Positions 34,867 to 43,029 of a stretch of DNA of 64,000 bases are shown piece after piece. A program made the translations under genes and the position numbers. This DNA comes from Gp1-AA122 sp036378535 (GTDB lineage: Bacteria > Acidobacteriota > Terriglobia > Terriglobales > Acidobacteriaceae). The notes under the pieces are model-generated. The model ran no database searches and was not told the DNA's origin. It worked only from the letters and a program-made list of their open reading frames with translations. The stretch's first letter is position 1. Every line of letters starts with the position of its first letter. The DNA is taken from assembly GCA_036378535.1 (NCBI GenBank), contig DASUWH010000008.1, positions 33,707-97,706 of the forward strand, read 5' to 3'.

Positions 34867-35937
34867 TTACTGCTGAGTGTCTTTGCCTGCCGCAGGCGCG
34901 CTTTGCAGCTTCTGGAACTCCTGCATTTCGCGCGCTGCTTCGGTGGTCTTTCCCTGCTTGCGATAGATTGCCGCCAGCCCAAAATGCGCTTGTGCGGCTA
35001 ATGGACTTGCCTTTTCCAGAGATATGACCTTGTTCCAGCAGTCTTCCGCAGACTTTGTGTCGCCTTCGAGCGAGGCGGCCTTGCCCAGCGAGTAGAGCGT
35101 TTCCGGCATATCGGGAAGCAGGCGATTCGCGCGCTGCAGCTCTTCCCTTGCCTCGTGAGCTCTTCCTTGTTGGAGCAGCGAGCTTCCCAGCCGGAACGCA
35201 GCTTCTGCATTTCCCGGTTGCAGCCTGGTTTGCGCGCGAAATTCCGCTTCTGCTTTATCCCATTCCGCCGAGCCTGCGTACACCGTCCCGAGTTCCATGT
35301 GGACCTCGGGCAAGTTAGGTTGAAGCTTAAGAGCCTCACGGAATTCGCGCTCCGCTTGCGGCATCTGCCGAAGGACAAAATAATTCTCGCCCATAGCCTG
35401 GTGTGCGCGCGGCGAGTCGGGATAAAGGCTCATCATGGTGTCGATATTCTGCTTGGACAGCAATCCGGAAGCGCGCCCAAGATAATAGAGCAAATCGGGA
35501 TCGTTCGGCTGCTTAGCCAGCGCAGCCTGCAGGTTGGATACGGCTTCGGAGAATTGACCGGTGTTGGTCTGCGCGATTCCTAGGGCAGCCTGTTCTTGCG
35601 CTTTCTCAAAATGCGGAATGGCGTCGGCGGAATACCCCTGCGCCAGCAGAGCATACCCAAGTAAACGGTGGGCGGGGATCAGGTTCGCGTCCAGTTGTAA
35701 AGCCTGCTTGAGAATCGGAATCGCGCTCCCGAACTCGTGATTCTCCATATAAGCTTGCCCGAGGCGCACAAAGCCAATCGCCAGCGACGGCTCCAGTTCA
35801 GTAACCTTCTTAAACTCTGCTATAGCAACTCGCACATGGCGCTGCTTCTCGGCTTCGATTCCAGCATTCATGTGTTGCACGGCCTCGGGAGAAGCGGTCT
35901 GCCACAACAGCCAAGCGAGCAGGAACAAATGGGTCAT
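34867..35937 (-). CDS. Tetratricopeptide-repeat protein, probably exported
   Basis: 356 residues with a short N-terminal hydrophobic stretch (THLFLLAWLLWQTAS) that can act as a signal peptide, followed by eight to nine TPR units (for example AIAEFKKVTELEPSLAIGF, AEREFREALKLQPNLPEVHM, AEAEFRAQTRLQPGNAEAA). Its start overlaps the stop of the CRTAC1 gene by 4 bases. TPR and CRTAC1/UnbV genes are repeatedly adjacent in Acidobacteriota, so it likely scaffolds the partner at the cell envelope. No enzymatic domain is present. Confidence 0.9.
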   Translation of the reverse strand: MTHLFLLAWLLWQTASPEAVQHMNAGIEAEKQRHVRVAIAEFKKVTELEPSLAIGFVRLGQAYMENHEFGSAIPILKQALQLDANLIPAHRLLGYALLAQGYSADAIPHFEKAQEQAALGIAQTNTGQFSEAVSNLQAALAKQPNDPDLLYYLGRASGLLSKQNIDTMMSLYPDSPRAHQAMGENYFVLRQMPQAEREFREALKLQPNLPEVHMELGTVYAGSAEWDKAEAEFRAQTRLQPGNAEAAFRLGSSLLQQGRAHEAREELQRANRLLPDMPETLYSLGKAASLEGDTKSAEDCWNKVISLEKASPLAAQAHFGLAAIYRKQGKTTEAAREMQEFQKLQSAPAAGKDTQQ

Positions 35938-37589
35938 GGGTGCTCCGGCTCGCGTATCTCGAGGAACTGGTCGGCATGAACGTCGTCGACAGTCTGATGA
36001 ATGCCCGACGGCCAGGTCACTTCCACCTTCGCGCTCTGCGCAGATCCCAGCCCGAAATGAAGGCGCTTGTCACTGGCAGAGAGATAGCCCTGAGTCGAGG
36101 TGGCAAAGCGCGTTTGCCCATTCACCTGCACACGGGCGCCATAGCCGTCGCGATTGCTCTTGGTGCCCCGCAAAGCAATGGTGAGCCAGTGTGCGCTGCC
36201 TTTGCGATTCATGAACAACTGCGGATGCCCTCCCAGTACGGTGACTATGGCATCGATCCAGCCGTCGTTATTTATATCTCCGAAAGCCGCTCCCCGCGCC
36301 GCGATCGGAGTAACGGCTCCCGAGTCAACACGTTCAAAGCGGCCCTTATGGTTCATAGCCAGCAGCGGCAGTTGCGGATAATGCAGAGAGGGATCGATCT
36401 GCTCCACATTATCGAGCACGTGACTCTGGGCGACGAACAAATCCTTCCATCCATCGTTATCGAAATCTTCCAGCCCGAAACTCCAACCGGAACTTCCCGA
36501 GCTCAGAACGCCCAGGCCAGTCTCGAGACTTCGAAAGCTGAACATGCCGCCACCCTCATTATGGTAGACACTATAAATTTCGCGTGGTAACTCGGTGACG
36601 ATAATGTCGGGGCGGCCATCGTTGTCATAATCCTGGAACACTGTGCCCATACCCGACATCCGCCGCCCGTCCTCGGAGAGTCCAGCGCCGGCTTCCAACG
36701 CCACTTCCGAGAACGTCCCGTTGTGATTGTTGTGAAACAGGAACTGTTGCATGCCATCATTGGCAACGAAGATGTCGGTAAACCCATCGCCATCGTAGTC
36801 GGCGAAAGACACGCCCAACGCCCGGCCTTTGCTGCCGGCAATTCCTGATTTCTGGCTGACCTCTTCAAAAGTTCCGTCCCCGCGATTGTGATAGAGAAGG
36901 TTGGTGGTGGCGGGAAACTCTTCGGGAGGACAGTAGGTCCGCCATTCGGCGCCGCAAGTTTTGCTGTGTTTGGTGTCCCACTCCATGTAACGGGTCACAA
37001 AAAGATCCAATTTACCGTCGTTGTCATAATCAAAGAAGCCGGCCGATTCAGACCAGCCGCCGCCGGCAACCCCGGCCTTGGCGGTCACGTCGGTAAAAGT
37101 GCCGTCGCCGTTGTTGTGATAGAGGATGTTCTTGCCGTAGTTGGTGACGTAAATATCGGGATACCCGTCATTATCGTAGTCACCGATCGCGACACCCATG
37201 CCGTAGTTGCCGTCGCCTGCATTCGCCAGTCCCGCCTGCTCGGTGACGTCGGTGAAGCTGCCGTCCTTGTTTTGCCGATAAAGCCGGTTCCAGTAGCGAG
37301 GATTCTTGCGGTCAAAATTTTCCGGCATCTGCATCGGATTCGTAATGCGCCCGCCATTCACCAGAAAGATATCGAGCAATCCGTCGTTGTTGTAGTCGAA
37401 CAGGGCTACTCCGCCGGGCATAGTTTCGATCAGATACTTCTGCGGCGTGGGCGAATTTTCCAGGGTGAAATCAATGCCTCGCGGAGCCTGTACCTCAAAA
37501 ACAGGCGCGACCAAGGTGGCCAGCAATACCGTAAACAGCAGGGTCTTTACCACACGTCCTCTGGCAATTAGCCCGAAACATGCCAGCAT
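35934..37589 (-). CDS. CRTAC1-family FG-GAP/VCBS repeat protein with ASPIC/UnbV domain
   Basis: 551 residues with an N-terminal signal sequence (VVKTLLFTVLLATLVAP). Seven or so FG-GAP/VCBS-type calcium-binding repeats follow, recognisable by ALFDYNNDGLLDIFLVN, AIGDYDNDGYPDIYVTN, FFDYDNDGKLDLFVT, SFADYDGDGFTDIFVAN and QDYDNDGRPDIIV, which form an integrin-like propeller. Residues about 475-540 are the ASPIC/UnbV domain (TQGYLSASDKRLHFGLG). It probably acts outside the cytoplasm; the precise function of bacterial CRTAC1 proteins is unknown. Translationally coupled to the TPR gene. Confidence 0.92.
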   Translation of the reverse strand: MLACFGLIARGRVVKTLLFTVLLATLVAPVFEVQAPRGIDFTLENSPTPQKYLIETMPGGVALFDYNNDGLLDIFLVNGGRITNPMQMPENFDRKNPRYWNRLYRQNKDGSFTDVTEQAGLANAGDGNYGMGVAIGDYDNDGYPDIYVTNYGKNILYHNNGDGTFTDVTAKAGVAGGGWSESAGFFDYDNDGKLDLFVTRYMEWDTKHSKTCGAEWRTYCPPEEFPATTNLLYHNRGDGTFEEVSQKSGIAGSKGRALGVSFADYDGDGFTDIFVANDGMQQFLFHNNHNGTFSEVALEAGAGLSEDGRRMSGMGTVFQDYDNDGRPDIIVTELPREIYSVYHNEGGGMFSFRSLETGLGVLSSGSSGWSFGLEDFDNDGWKDLFVAQSHVLDNVEQIDPSLHYPQLPLLAMNHKGRFERVDSGAVTPIAARGAAFGDINNDGWIDAIVTVLGGHPQLFMNRKGSAHWLTIALRGTKSNRDGYGARVQVNGQTRFATSTQGYLSASDKRLHFGLGSAQSAKVEVTWPSGIHQTVDDVHADQFLEIREPEHP

Positions 37590-37619
37590 ACCGCGTCAGC
37601 TTTGTTCACTGCACGTTCT

Positions 37620-38858
37620 TCACTGAAAAAAGGGTTCACCTTTTCGGGCGTAACGCCGCGCCACTTCTTCATTCAGGGTTACGCCCAAGCCCGGATTTTC
37701 CGGGACCTTGATGAAACCGTCTTGAATCAGAGGCTTCGATACGCCTTCCACCAGCTCATTCCAGAACGGCACCTCGGAAGCGTGGAACTCGAGTGCAAGA
37801 AAATTTGGAATAGCCGCGCAGAAATGTGCCGAAGCCAGAGTTCCCACGGGGCTGCTGATGTTATGCGGCGCAATAGGAATGGCTTGATCGTCGGCGAAGC
37901 TGGCGATGCGAAGGGCCTCGGCGAGTCCGCCGACTTTCTGCAGATCGGGAGTCGCGATTCCGAGAGCATGTTCTTCCAGAAGTTTGCGAAATCCTTCGAA
38001 CAGGAAGAGATTCTCTCCGGTTGCTATCGGCGTAGCCACGCGTGAACTCACAGCCCTCAAAGCTTCAACGTTGCCCGGAGGAACCGGATCTTCTAACCAG
38101 AGCAAGCGGAACGATTCCAACTCCCGCGCCACTTTGAGCACATCACTTACGTTGTAGCGCCAGTGACAATCGACCGCGATGTCGGTATCCGCGCCCACGG
38201 CGCTGTGAACCGCTCCGATCAGTTCGACCATGTGATCAATGGCCCGATGGTTCAGGCAACGATTGTGCGGGTCAGAACCTTCGGTTCCGGGCACGTCGAG
38301 ATCGAACTTCAACGCCGTGTAGCCCTTGGAGCGCATGGCCAGCGCCTGCTTCTTGTAATCTTCCGGAGAAGCGGACGGACCGGAAGCTGGCTCTCCGAAA
38401 TAGTCCTTGGGCGCGTGATTCGGTACCGCCTGCATCCAGGAAGGTGAGCGGGTTCGCAGAACCTCATCGAGGCTTTCCAGCGCCGCCCCGGCGTGACAGT
38501 CGGCGTAGACGCGAACCTTGTCACGAAAGTTGCCACCCAGCAAACGGTAAATTGGCACGCCTAGTGACTGCCCCAGCAGATCCCAGAGTGCCGCCTCGAT
38601 TCCGCTAATCGCGTTGTAGATAATGCCGGCGATGGAACCGGCCCCGGAAGTCGCCTGTTGCAGCTTGCGGAACAGACGACGAATGTCGCGCGGATCTTCG
38701 CCCTGAATGACCGGTTCGAGGGAACGCAGGATGGCAGTCAGGCCGGGAGCAAAGAAGCACTCGCCTAATCCGTGGATTCCTTCGTCGGTCTCGATGCGCA
38801 CGAAGGTCCAGTCGAAATTGCCCTCGACTACCGCGGTCTTCAGCCGGCGAATCTTCAT
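37620..38858 (-). CDS. Enolase-superfamily (mandelate racemase/galactonate dehydratase-like) enzyme
   Basis: 412 residues from the ATG at 38858 (a TTG at 38885 is the alternative). The N-terminal capping domain (about 1-120) precedes a modified TIM barrel. Magnesium ligands are Asp230 (AVDCHWRYN), Glu256 (LEDPVPP) and Glu282 (GENLF); His332 (APHNISSP) is the general base. His232, two residues after the first ligand, is the arrangement seen in D-galactonate and D-mannonate-type acid-sugar dehydratases rather than in mandelate racemase (KxK). Dehydration of an aldonate or uronate-derived acid to a 2-keto-3-deoxy acid is inferred. Confidence 0.9.
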   Translation of the reverse strand: MKIRRLKTAVVEGNFDWTFVRIETDEGIHGLGECFFAPGLTAILRSLEPVIQGEDPRDIRRLFRKLQQATSGAGSIAGIIYNAISGIEAALWDLLGQSLGVPIYRLLGGNFRDKVRVYADCHAGAALESLDEVLRTRSPSWMQAVPNHAPKDYFGEPASGPSASPEDYKKQALAMRSKGYTALKFDLDVPGTEGSDPHNRCLNHRAIDHMVELIGAVHSAVGADTDIAVDCHWRYNVSDVLKVARELESFRLLWLEDPVPPGNVEALRAVSSRVATPIATGENLFLFEGFRKLLEEHALGIATPDLQKVGGLAEALRIASFADDQAIPIAPHNISSPVGTLASAHFCAAIPNFLALEFHASEVPFWNELVEGVSKPLIQDGFIKVPENPGLGVTLNEEVARRYARKGEPFFQ

Positions 38859-38908
38859 GAGAGGTGGTCGAGATTGGGAGAGCAACGCACGCTCAGCGCT
38901 GGTCCCAT

Positions 38909-39712
38909 CTAGGCGTTCCTGGCTCCCGTGCCTGATTCCTGAAACGACATGCCACCGATGGGGATCATCAGGCCACCGTCGGCGGTTACTGCCGTTCCCG
39001 TCACGAACGATGCCAAGTCACTGGCCAGGAAAGCGATCACCTGCGCCACTTCTTCCGGCTTACCCATGTGGCCCACGGGATGCATTTTGTGACAGGCGGC
39101 GATCACCCGCTCGGGATCCTCATCCAGCGAGGCCGCCCAGCGCAGCATGGGAGTATCGATGGCGCCCGGACAGACCGCATTTACTCGAATATTATCCTTT
39201 GCATAATCCAGAGCCATAGAGCGCATCAGACCGATGAGAGCGTGTTTGCTGACCACATAGGCCATGGAATTGCGTTGCGCCCCTAGCGACTGGACCGACG
39301 CGGTGATCACAATCGATCCTCCTCCACGCTTGATCATGTGGGGAATCGAATATTTTGAAATGAGAAATCCGCTCTTCAAATTGGCTGCCAGCGTTCGGTC
39401 CCACTCGGCCTCGCTGGTAGTGGTGGCGCTGCCGTAGGTCTGAATCCCAGCGTTGCTCACCAATACATCCACACCGCCAAAGGTGGTTACTATTTTCGGA
39501 ACAAGTTCCGCGACCTCACGCGCGCTGCTGAGATCGGCAGAAAAGAATCGAAGACGCTCGCAGGCAGTTTCCTGCTCAAGTTTTCGCCCCAGTAATTCGT
39601 CGCGATCCACTACCGCAACAGCGGCATTGTGTTTTAGAAATTCAAGACTCGCGGCGCGCCCAATCCCGGATGCGCCGCCGGTGACAATCGCAACCTTGCC
39701 GGAAAAATTCAT
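38909..39712 (-). CDS. Short-chain dehydrogenase/reductase (classical)
   Basis: 267 residues. Cofactor motif VTGGASGIGRAAS (about 9-21), NAG motif VSNAGIQTYG, catalytic Ser in ITASVQSLG and the YVVSK dyad (Tyr-Lys), RVNAVCPGAIDTPM, and GTAVTADGGLMIP at the end. Asp after the second strand (VVDRDEL) suggests NAD(H). The start overlaps the GH3 stop by 4 bases and 50 bp separate it from the dehydratase gene. Oxidation of a released aldose to the lactone/acid would feed the next enzyme. Confidence 0.9.
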   Translation of the reverse strand: MNFSGKVAIVTGGASGIGRAASLEFLKHNAAVAVVDRDELLGRKLEQETACERLRFFSADLSSAREVAELVPKIVTTFGGVDVLVSNAGIQTYGSATTTSEAEWDRTLAANLKSGFLISKYSIPHMIKRGGGSIVITASVQSLGAQRNSMAYVVSKHALIGLMRSMALDYAKDNIRVNAVCPGAIDTPMLRWAASLDEDPERVIAACHKMHPVGHMGKPEEVAQVIAFLASDLASFVTGTAVTADGGLMIPIGGMSFQESGTGARNA

Positions 39713-41934
39713 TTCGAACTCCCCGCCGCGAGAGTGCCTGTCAAAGGAGTGTCGCGCGACGATGCGCCAACGTAAACGCGGTAGTCGCCTGGGACGACCT
39801 CCCAGTCTTGCTTTTCGACGTTGAATATCGACATCGAACGGGCGTCCAGGTTCAGAGTGATGGTCTGCTCTTCCCCGGGGGCAAGTTGGACCTTCTTCCA
39901 GGCCACCAGCCGCTTCGGTGGTTCTCCCGCGCTGGGAGGCAAGCCAAGGTAAACCTGGGCGGTTTCAGCGCCGCTACGTGCACCGATATTTTTGACCGCA
40001 AAACTCACCTGCACCGGATTGCCTGGTGCAATCTTCAGCCGCGAATAGGAGAACTTTGTGTAAGAAAGCCCGAAGCCGAAAGCGAAAAGAGGGTCTTTCT
40101 TCTCCGCATCAAACCACCTGTAACCCACCTTGAGTCCCTCGGTGTAATCGGCGTCAATCAGAGCAGGCGGTGGATTCAGATCTTGTGCGGTCGGTTGTTT
40201 CACCGGACGCGCAGGCGCAGGGATAGTTCGATGTGGGAGGTCTGACTCGCTTTTCGGAAAAGAAATCGGCAGCTTGCCGGAGGGATTCACGTCGCCAAAG
40301 AGAATGTTGGCGATAGCCTCTCCACCGCGCGCGCCCGGATACCAGGCTTCCAGAACTGCGCTCACTTGGTCGAGCCACGGCATCAGTACCGGATCACCGT
40401 TTTCCAGAACTACGATGCTGTGTGAATTCGCGGCCGCTACCCGATTCACCAAATTGTCTTGATTTGCAGGGAGCGAAAGATTCGCAAGATCGGCGTCTTC
40501 GTGAGTGTGCTGGTTAACGAAGAGGATGGAGACGTCGCTCTTTCTGGCAAGCTCGGCGGCGCCCATGGCGTCCACTCCGTCGTTGTATTCGACGCGGGCG
40601 TTCGGTGCCTTGGAACGGATCGCACGCAACGGCGATGAAGGATCCCAAACGGCAACTTTTAAAACTTGCAGTATATCCGTAGGCATTTGCGCAGGGAGAA
40701 CAGCATTGCCGCCAAAAGGTTCGACTTGCGCCGAGCCGCCACCTGAGAGCACGCCCACATCGGCATGAGAACCGATCACGGCGATGGAATGGATGGTCGA
40801 TGCACTCAAGGGCAGCTGGTTGGCGGCGTTCTTGAGAAGAACAGCGCCCTGTTCCTCGACTCGCTGCGCAACCTCGGCGTCAGCCTCAACGTCGATGGGC
40901 TTAACCACCGGCGGATGATCCATCACACCTACCGCAAACATGGTTCGCAGAATGCGATGAACCATGTCATCGAGCCGCGATTGCGGCACCACTCTTTCTT
41001 GCACGGCCTGCTTCAGCGGCGCGGAAAAAAACTTGTTGTCGTAAAACTCCTGATCGAGCCCGGCCAGCGCTGCTTTGATGGTGCTGTGAGTGGCGCCCCA
41101 GTCCGACATGACCCAACCGGGAAATGCCCAATCTTTTTTTAGAGCCTGGTTCAGCAGATAATCGTTCTCGCACGAGTAGACACCATTCACGCGATTGTAA
41201 GCGCACATTACGGTACCGACGCCCGACTCCTTGATGCCGATCTCGAAGGCCAGCAGATCCAGTTCCCGCAAGGACCGTACATCGAGGTTTGAGCTCACGC
41301 CGTGCCGGTCGGTTTCCTGGCAATTCACCGCGTAATGCTTGATGTCTGCAATGACGTGCTGATCCTGAATGGCTTTCAACTCCGGGGCAATGATTCTTCC
41401 GGCCAGGACCGGATCTTCCCCGTGATATTCGAAGTTGCGCCCGTTGCGCGCTTCCCGCATGATGTCATTACCGCCGCCCAGCGACACGTTGAAACCCTGA
41501 TCGCGGGTTTCTCTTCCAATCACCATGCCGAATTCGTAGGCGAATTGCGGATTCCAGGTGGCGGTCTCCGCCAGCGATGACGGCAAAGCAGTCGCTTGTC
41601 CATTGGGCCGCTTCCCTAAGTTAGTGACTCCCACGCCTGCCCCAATCAGGTTGAGATCGGGAACACCCAAGCGCTCGATACCGGGAACAAACCCGTCCCC
41701 GCCCAAGGAGCGAGGCGGCCTGGGATAGTCGGGAAGGCCAAACGCCATGCTTCCATGGACCAATTGGATCTTCTCATCCAGCGTCATCTGCTGAAGGAGG
41801 AGGTCAGCCCGCCGGTCAGGTGGCAGGCCAGCGTCCATCCACGGCGCAGGTGAATTCTGCCTGCGGCCCAGTGTGGGAAGCAGAACACCGAAGAGCAGAG
41901 ACAACGGCACCAGCAACGTTCGACGCCTACTCAT
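39709..41934 (-). CDS. Glycoside hydrolase family 3 beta-glucosidase-like, exported
   Basis: 741 residues from the ATG at 41934 (SD CAGGA); a longer open frame upstream runs through the operator region and is rejected. Signal peptide MSRRRTLLVPLSLLFGVLLP. GH3 N-domain with the Lys199-His200 pair (IKHYAVNC) and nucleophile Asp278 in the VMSDWGATHS motif; a second alpha/beta domain (VAVWDPSSPLRAIRSKAPNA, VVLENGDPVLMPW) and a fibronectin-III-like C-terminal domain (FGFGLSYTKFSYSRL, VYLGLPPSAGEPPKRLVAWK). It would release sugars from beta-glycosides in the periplasm. First gene of the long minus-strand unit, under a GntR-type operator. Confidence 0.92.
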   Translation of the reverse strand: MSRRRTLLVPLSLLFGVLLPTLGRRQNSPAPWMDAGLPPDRRADLLLQQMTLDEKIQLVHGSMAFGLPDYPRPPRSLGGDGFVPGIERLGVPDLNLIGAGVGVTNLGKRPNGQATALPSSLAETATWNPQFAYEFGMVIGRETRDQGFNVSLGGGNDIMREARNGRNFEYHGEDPVLAGRIIAPELKAIQDQHVIADIKHYAVNCQETDRHGVSSNLDVRSLRELDLLAFEIGIKESGVGTVMCAYNRVNGVYSCENDYLLNQALKKDWAFPGWVMSDWGATHSTIKAALAGLDQEFYDNKFFSAPLKQAVQERVVPQSRLDDMVHRILRTMFAVGVMDHPPVVKPIDVEADAEVAQRVEEQGAVLLKNAANQLPLSASTIHSIAVIGSHADVGVLSGGGSAQVEPFGGNAVLPAQMPTDILQVLKVAVWDPSSPLRAIRSKAPNARVEYNDGVDAMGAAELARKSDVSILFVNQHTHEDADLANLSLPANQDNLVNRVAAANSHSIVVLENGDPVLMPWLDQVSAVLEAWYPGARGGEAIANILFGDVNPSGKLPISFPKSESDLPHRTIPAPARPVKQPTAQDLNPPPALIDADYTEGLKVGYRWFDAEKKDPLFAFGFGLSYTKFSYSRLKIAPGNPVQVSFAVKNIGARSGAETAQVYLGLPPSAGEPPKRLVAWKKVQLAPGEEQTITLNLDARSMSIFNVEKQDWEVVPGDYRVYVGASSRDTPLTGTLAAGSSK

Positions 41935-41965
41935 AGGCCGTCCTGAAAAGGCTTGTCGCTCTGAA

Positions 41966-41982
41966 GTGTATACAGTATGCCG
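41966..41982. promoter_or_regulatory. GntR-type operator in front of the GH3 gene
   Basis: The core TGTATACAGTATGC (41967-41980) matches the perfect site at 42868-42884 at all but the central position. It lies 32 bp upstream of the GH3 start codon, a position suited to repression. Confidence 0.7.
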
Positions 41983-42034
41983 CTGCATGTTAGGCGCTCC
42001 AGCACACCCTCGGCAAGGACGAAAAGCCGAGAAG

Positions 42035-42071
42035 CTGCATACAATATCCTGTAGACGTATACTGAATATGG
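42035..42071. promoter_or_regulatory. Two degenerate GntR-type operators in front of the regulator gene
   Basis: CTGCATACAATATCCTG (42035-42051) and ACGTATACTGAATATGG (42055-42071) each keep the G-Y-ATAC half of the palindrome plus part of the second half. Their centres are 20 bp apart, two helical turns, and they end 28 bp before the GntR start. Autoregulation is likely. Confidence 0.55.
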
Positions 42072-42098
42072 TAGACGGGTCGAACGGAGCATTGGGCC

Positions 42099-42791
42099 AT
42101 GAACATCTCGCCGGATTTGGATATTCCCACAAAAACCATCAAGTCATGTTTGGTGACTACCTTACGAGAAGGGATCATCGCCGGAAAATTCAAACCTGGG
42201 GAACGTCTTAACGAGAGCCGCCTGGCTCGCCAATATAAAGTAAGCCGGGTACCGGTGCGGGAGGCTCTGTTGCAACTGCAGGAACAAGGCCTGGTGATGA
42301 ACTCACCGCGAAGGGGCATGTTCGTGAATCTTCTGAGCGAGGAAGACTGCGCCAAGATCAACAGCTTACGGATCGTACTGGAGGCCGAGGCGCTGAAGTT
42401 GTCTCGCGCCAAGCTGACGGGAACTCAAGAAAAGCACCTGGTGGCATTACTGCGAAAGATGGAAGAGTGGAAGGCAAGCACCGAGATTGAAGCGGCCTCG
42501 CTGGACCTTGAGTTTCACCGCTTTATCTGGAACTGCAGTGGCAATGCCTATCTCGAGAAAATCCTGAATTCTCTGGTTCCAATCCTCTTTGCGCATCAAG
42601 CTATCATCGACAAGCGTGCGGAGGCGAATCATTGGCCTCTAGATCACCATCGTCGTTTGCTCGAAGTGGTGCAAGGAACCTCTTCCCAGAGCCCGGAAGA
42701 AGCAATGGTTCTGCACTTGAGTCTGCGCCATACAAACCCGGAACGATACTCCAGCCTGGCGTTTCGAGATTACAAGGCCGCGATGCGCTGA
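42099..42791 (+). CDS. GntR-family regulator, FadR/FCD subfamily
   Basis: 230 residues. N-terminal winged helix (about 10-78) with REGIIAGKFKPGERLNESRL, ARQYKVSRVPVREALLQLQE and the wing PRRGMFV. The C-terminal FCD domain (about 85-215) has the metal/effector pocket residues Asp and His in DLEFHRFIW, His in PLDHHRRLLEV and His in AMVLHLS. FCD regulators commonly sense sugar acids or other organic acids, which fits the enolase-superfamily dehydratase and aldolase genes. GGAG lies 9 bases before the ATG. It sits between the divergent GH3 unit and the receptor gene. Confidence 0.92.
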   Translation: MNISPDLDIPTKTIKSCLVTTLREGIIAGKFKPGERLNESRLARQYKVSRVPVREALLQLQEQGLVMNSPRRGMFVNLLSEEDCAKINSLRIVLEAEALKLSRAKLTGTQEKHLVALLRKMEEWKASTEIEAASLDLEFHRFIWNCSGNAYLEKILNSLVPILFAHQAIIDKRAEANHWPLDHHRRLLEVVQGTSSQSPEEAMVLHLSLRHTNPERYSSLAFRDYKAAMR

Positions 42792-42867
42792 GCCGCGCAA
42801 GTTCGCGGCAGATTCCCTCCGATTTTTACCTCCCGCGATGATTAAAAACAATTAATCCTTGACAAGC

Positions 42868-42884
42868 TTGTATACGGTATGCAA
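42868..42884. promoter_or_regulatory. GntR-type operator in front of the third TonB-receptor gene
   Basis: TTGTATACGGTATGCAA is a near-perfect 17-bp palindrome. It overlaps the region just after a TTGACA hexamer (42859-42864), so binding would block a promoter there. The receptor start codon is 145 bp downstream. Confidence 0.75.
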
Positions 42885-43029
42885 AAAAGGTGGACCATCA
42901 CCTGCAGCTCTGGATTTATATGTAATCCGTCATGAGGGCCCTATTTCAACAGAATATGCGCGCGGTTATGTAAACAAACCATCTCCCTGCACGGGTCGTT
43001 CAACCTGTGCCCAACCTCTGGGGGTGCAT

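Noticed and set aside
42859..42864. TTGACA as a complete sigma-70 promoter for the third receptor gene
   Set aside because: The hexamer is good, but no -10 box is seen at 16-18 bp spacing, so only the operator is annotated.
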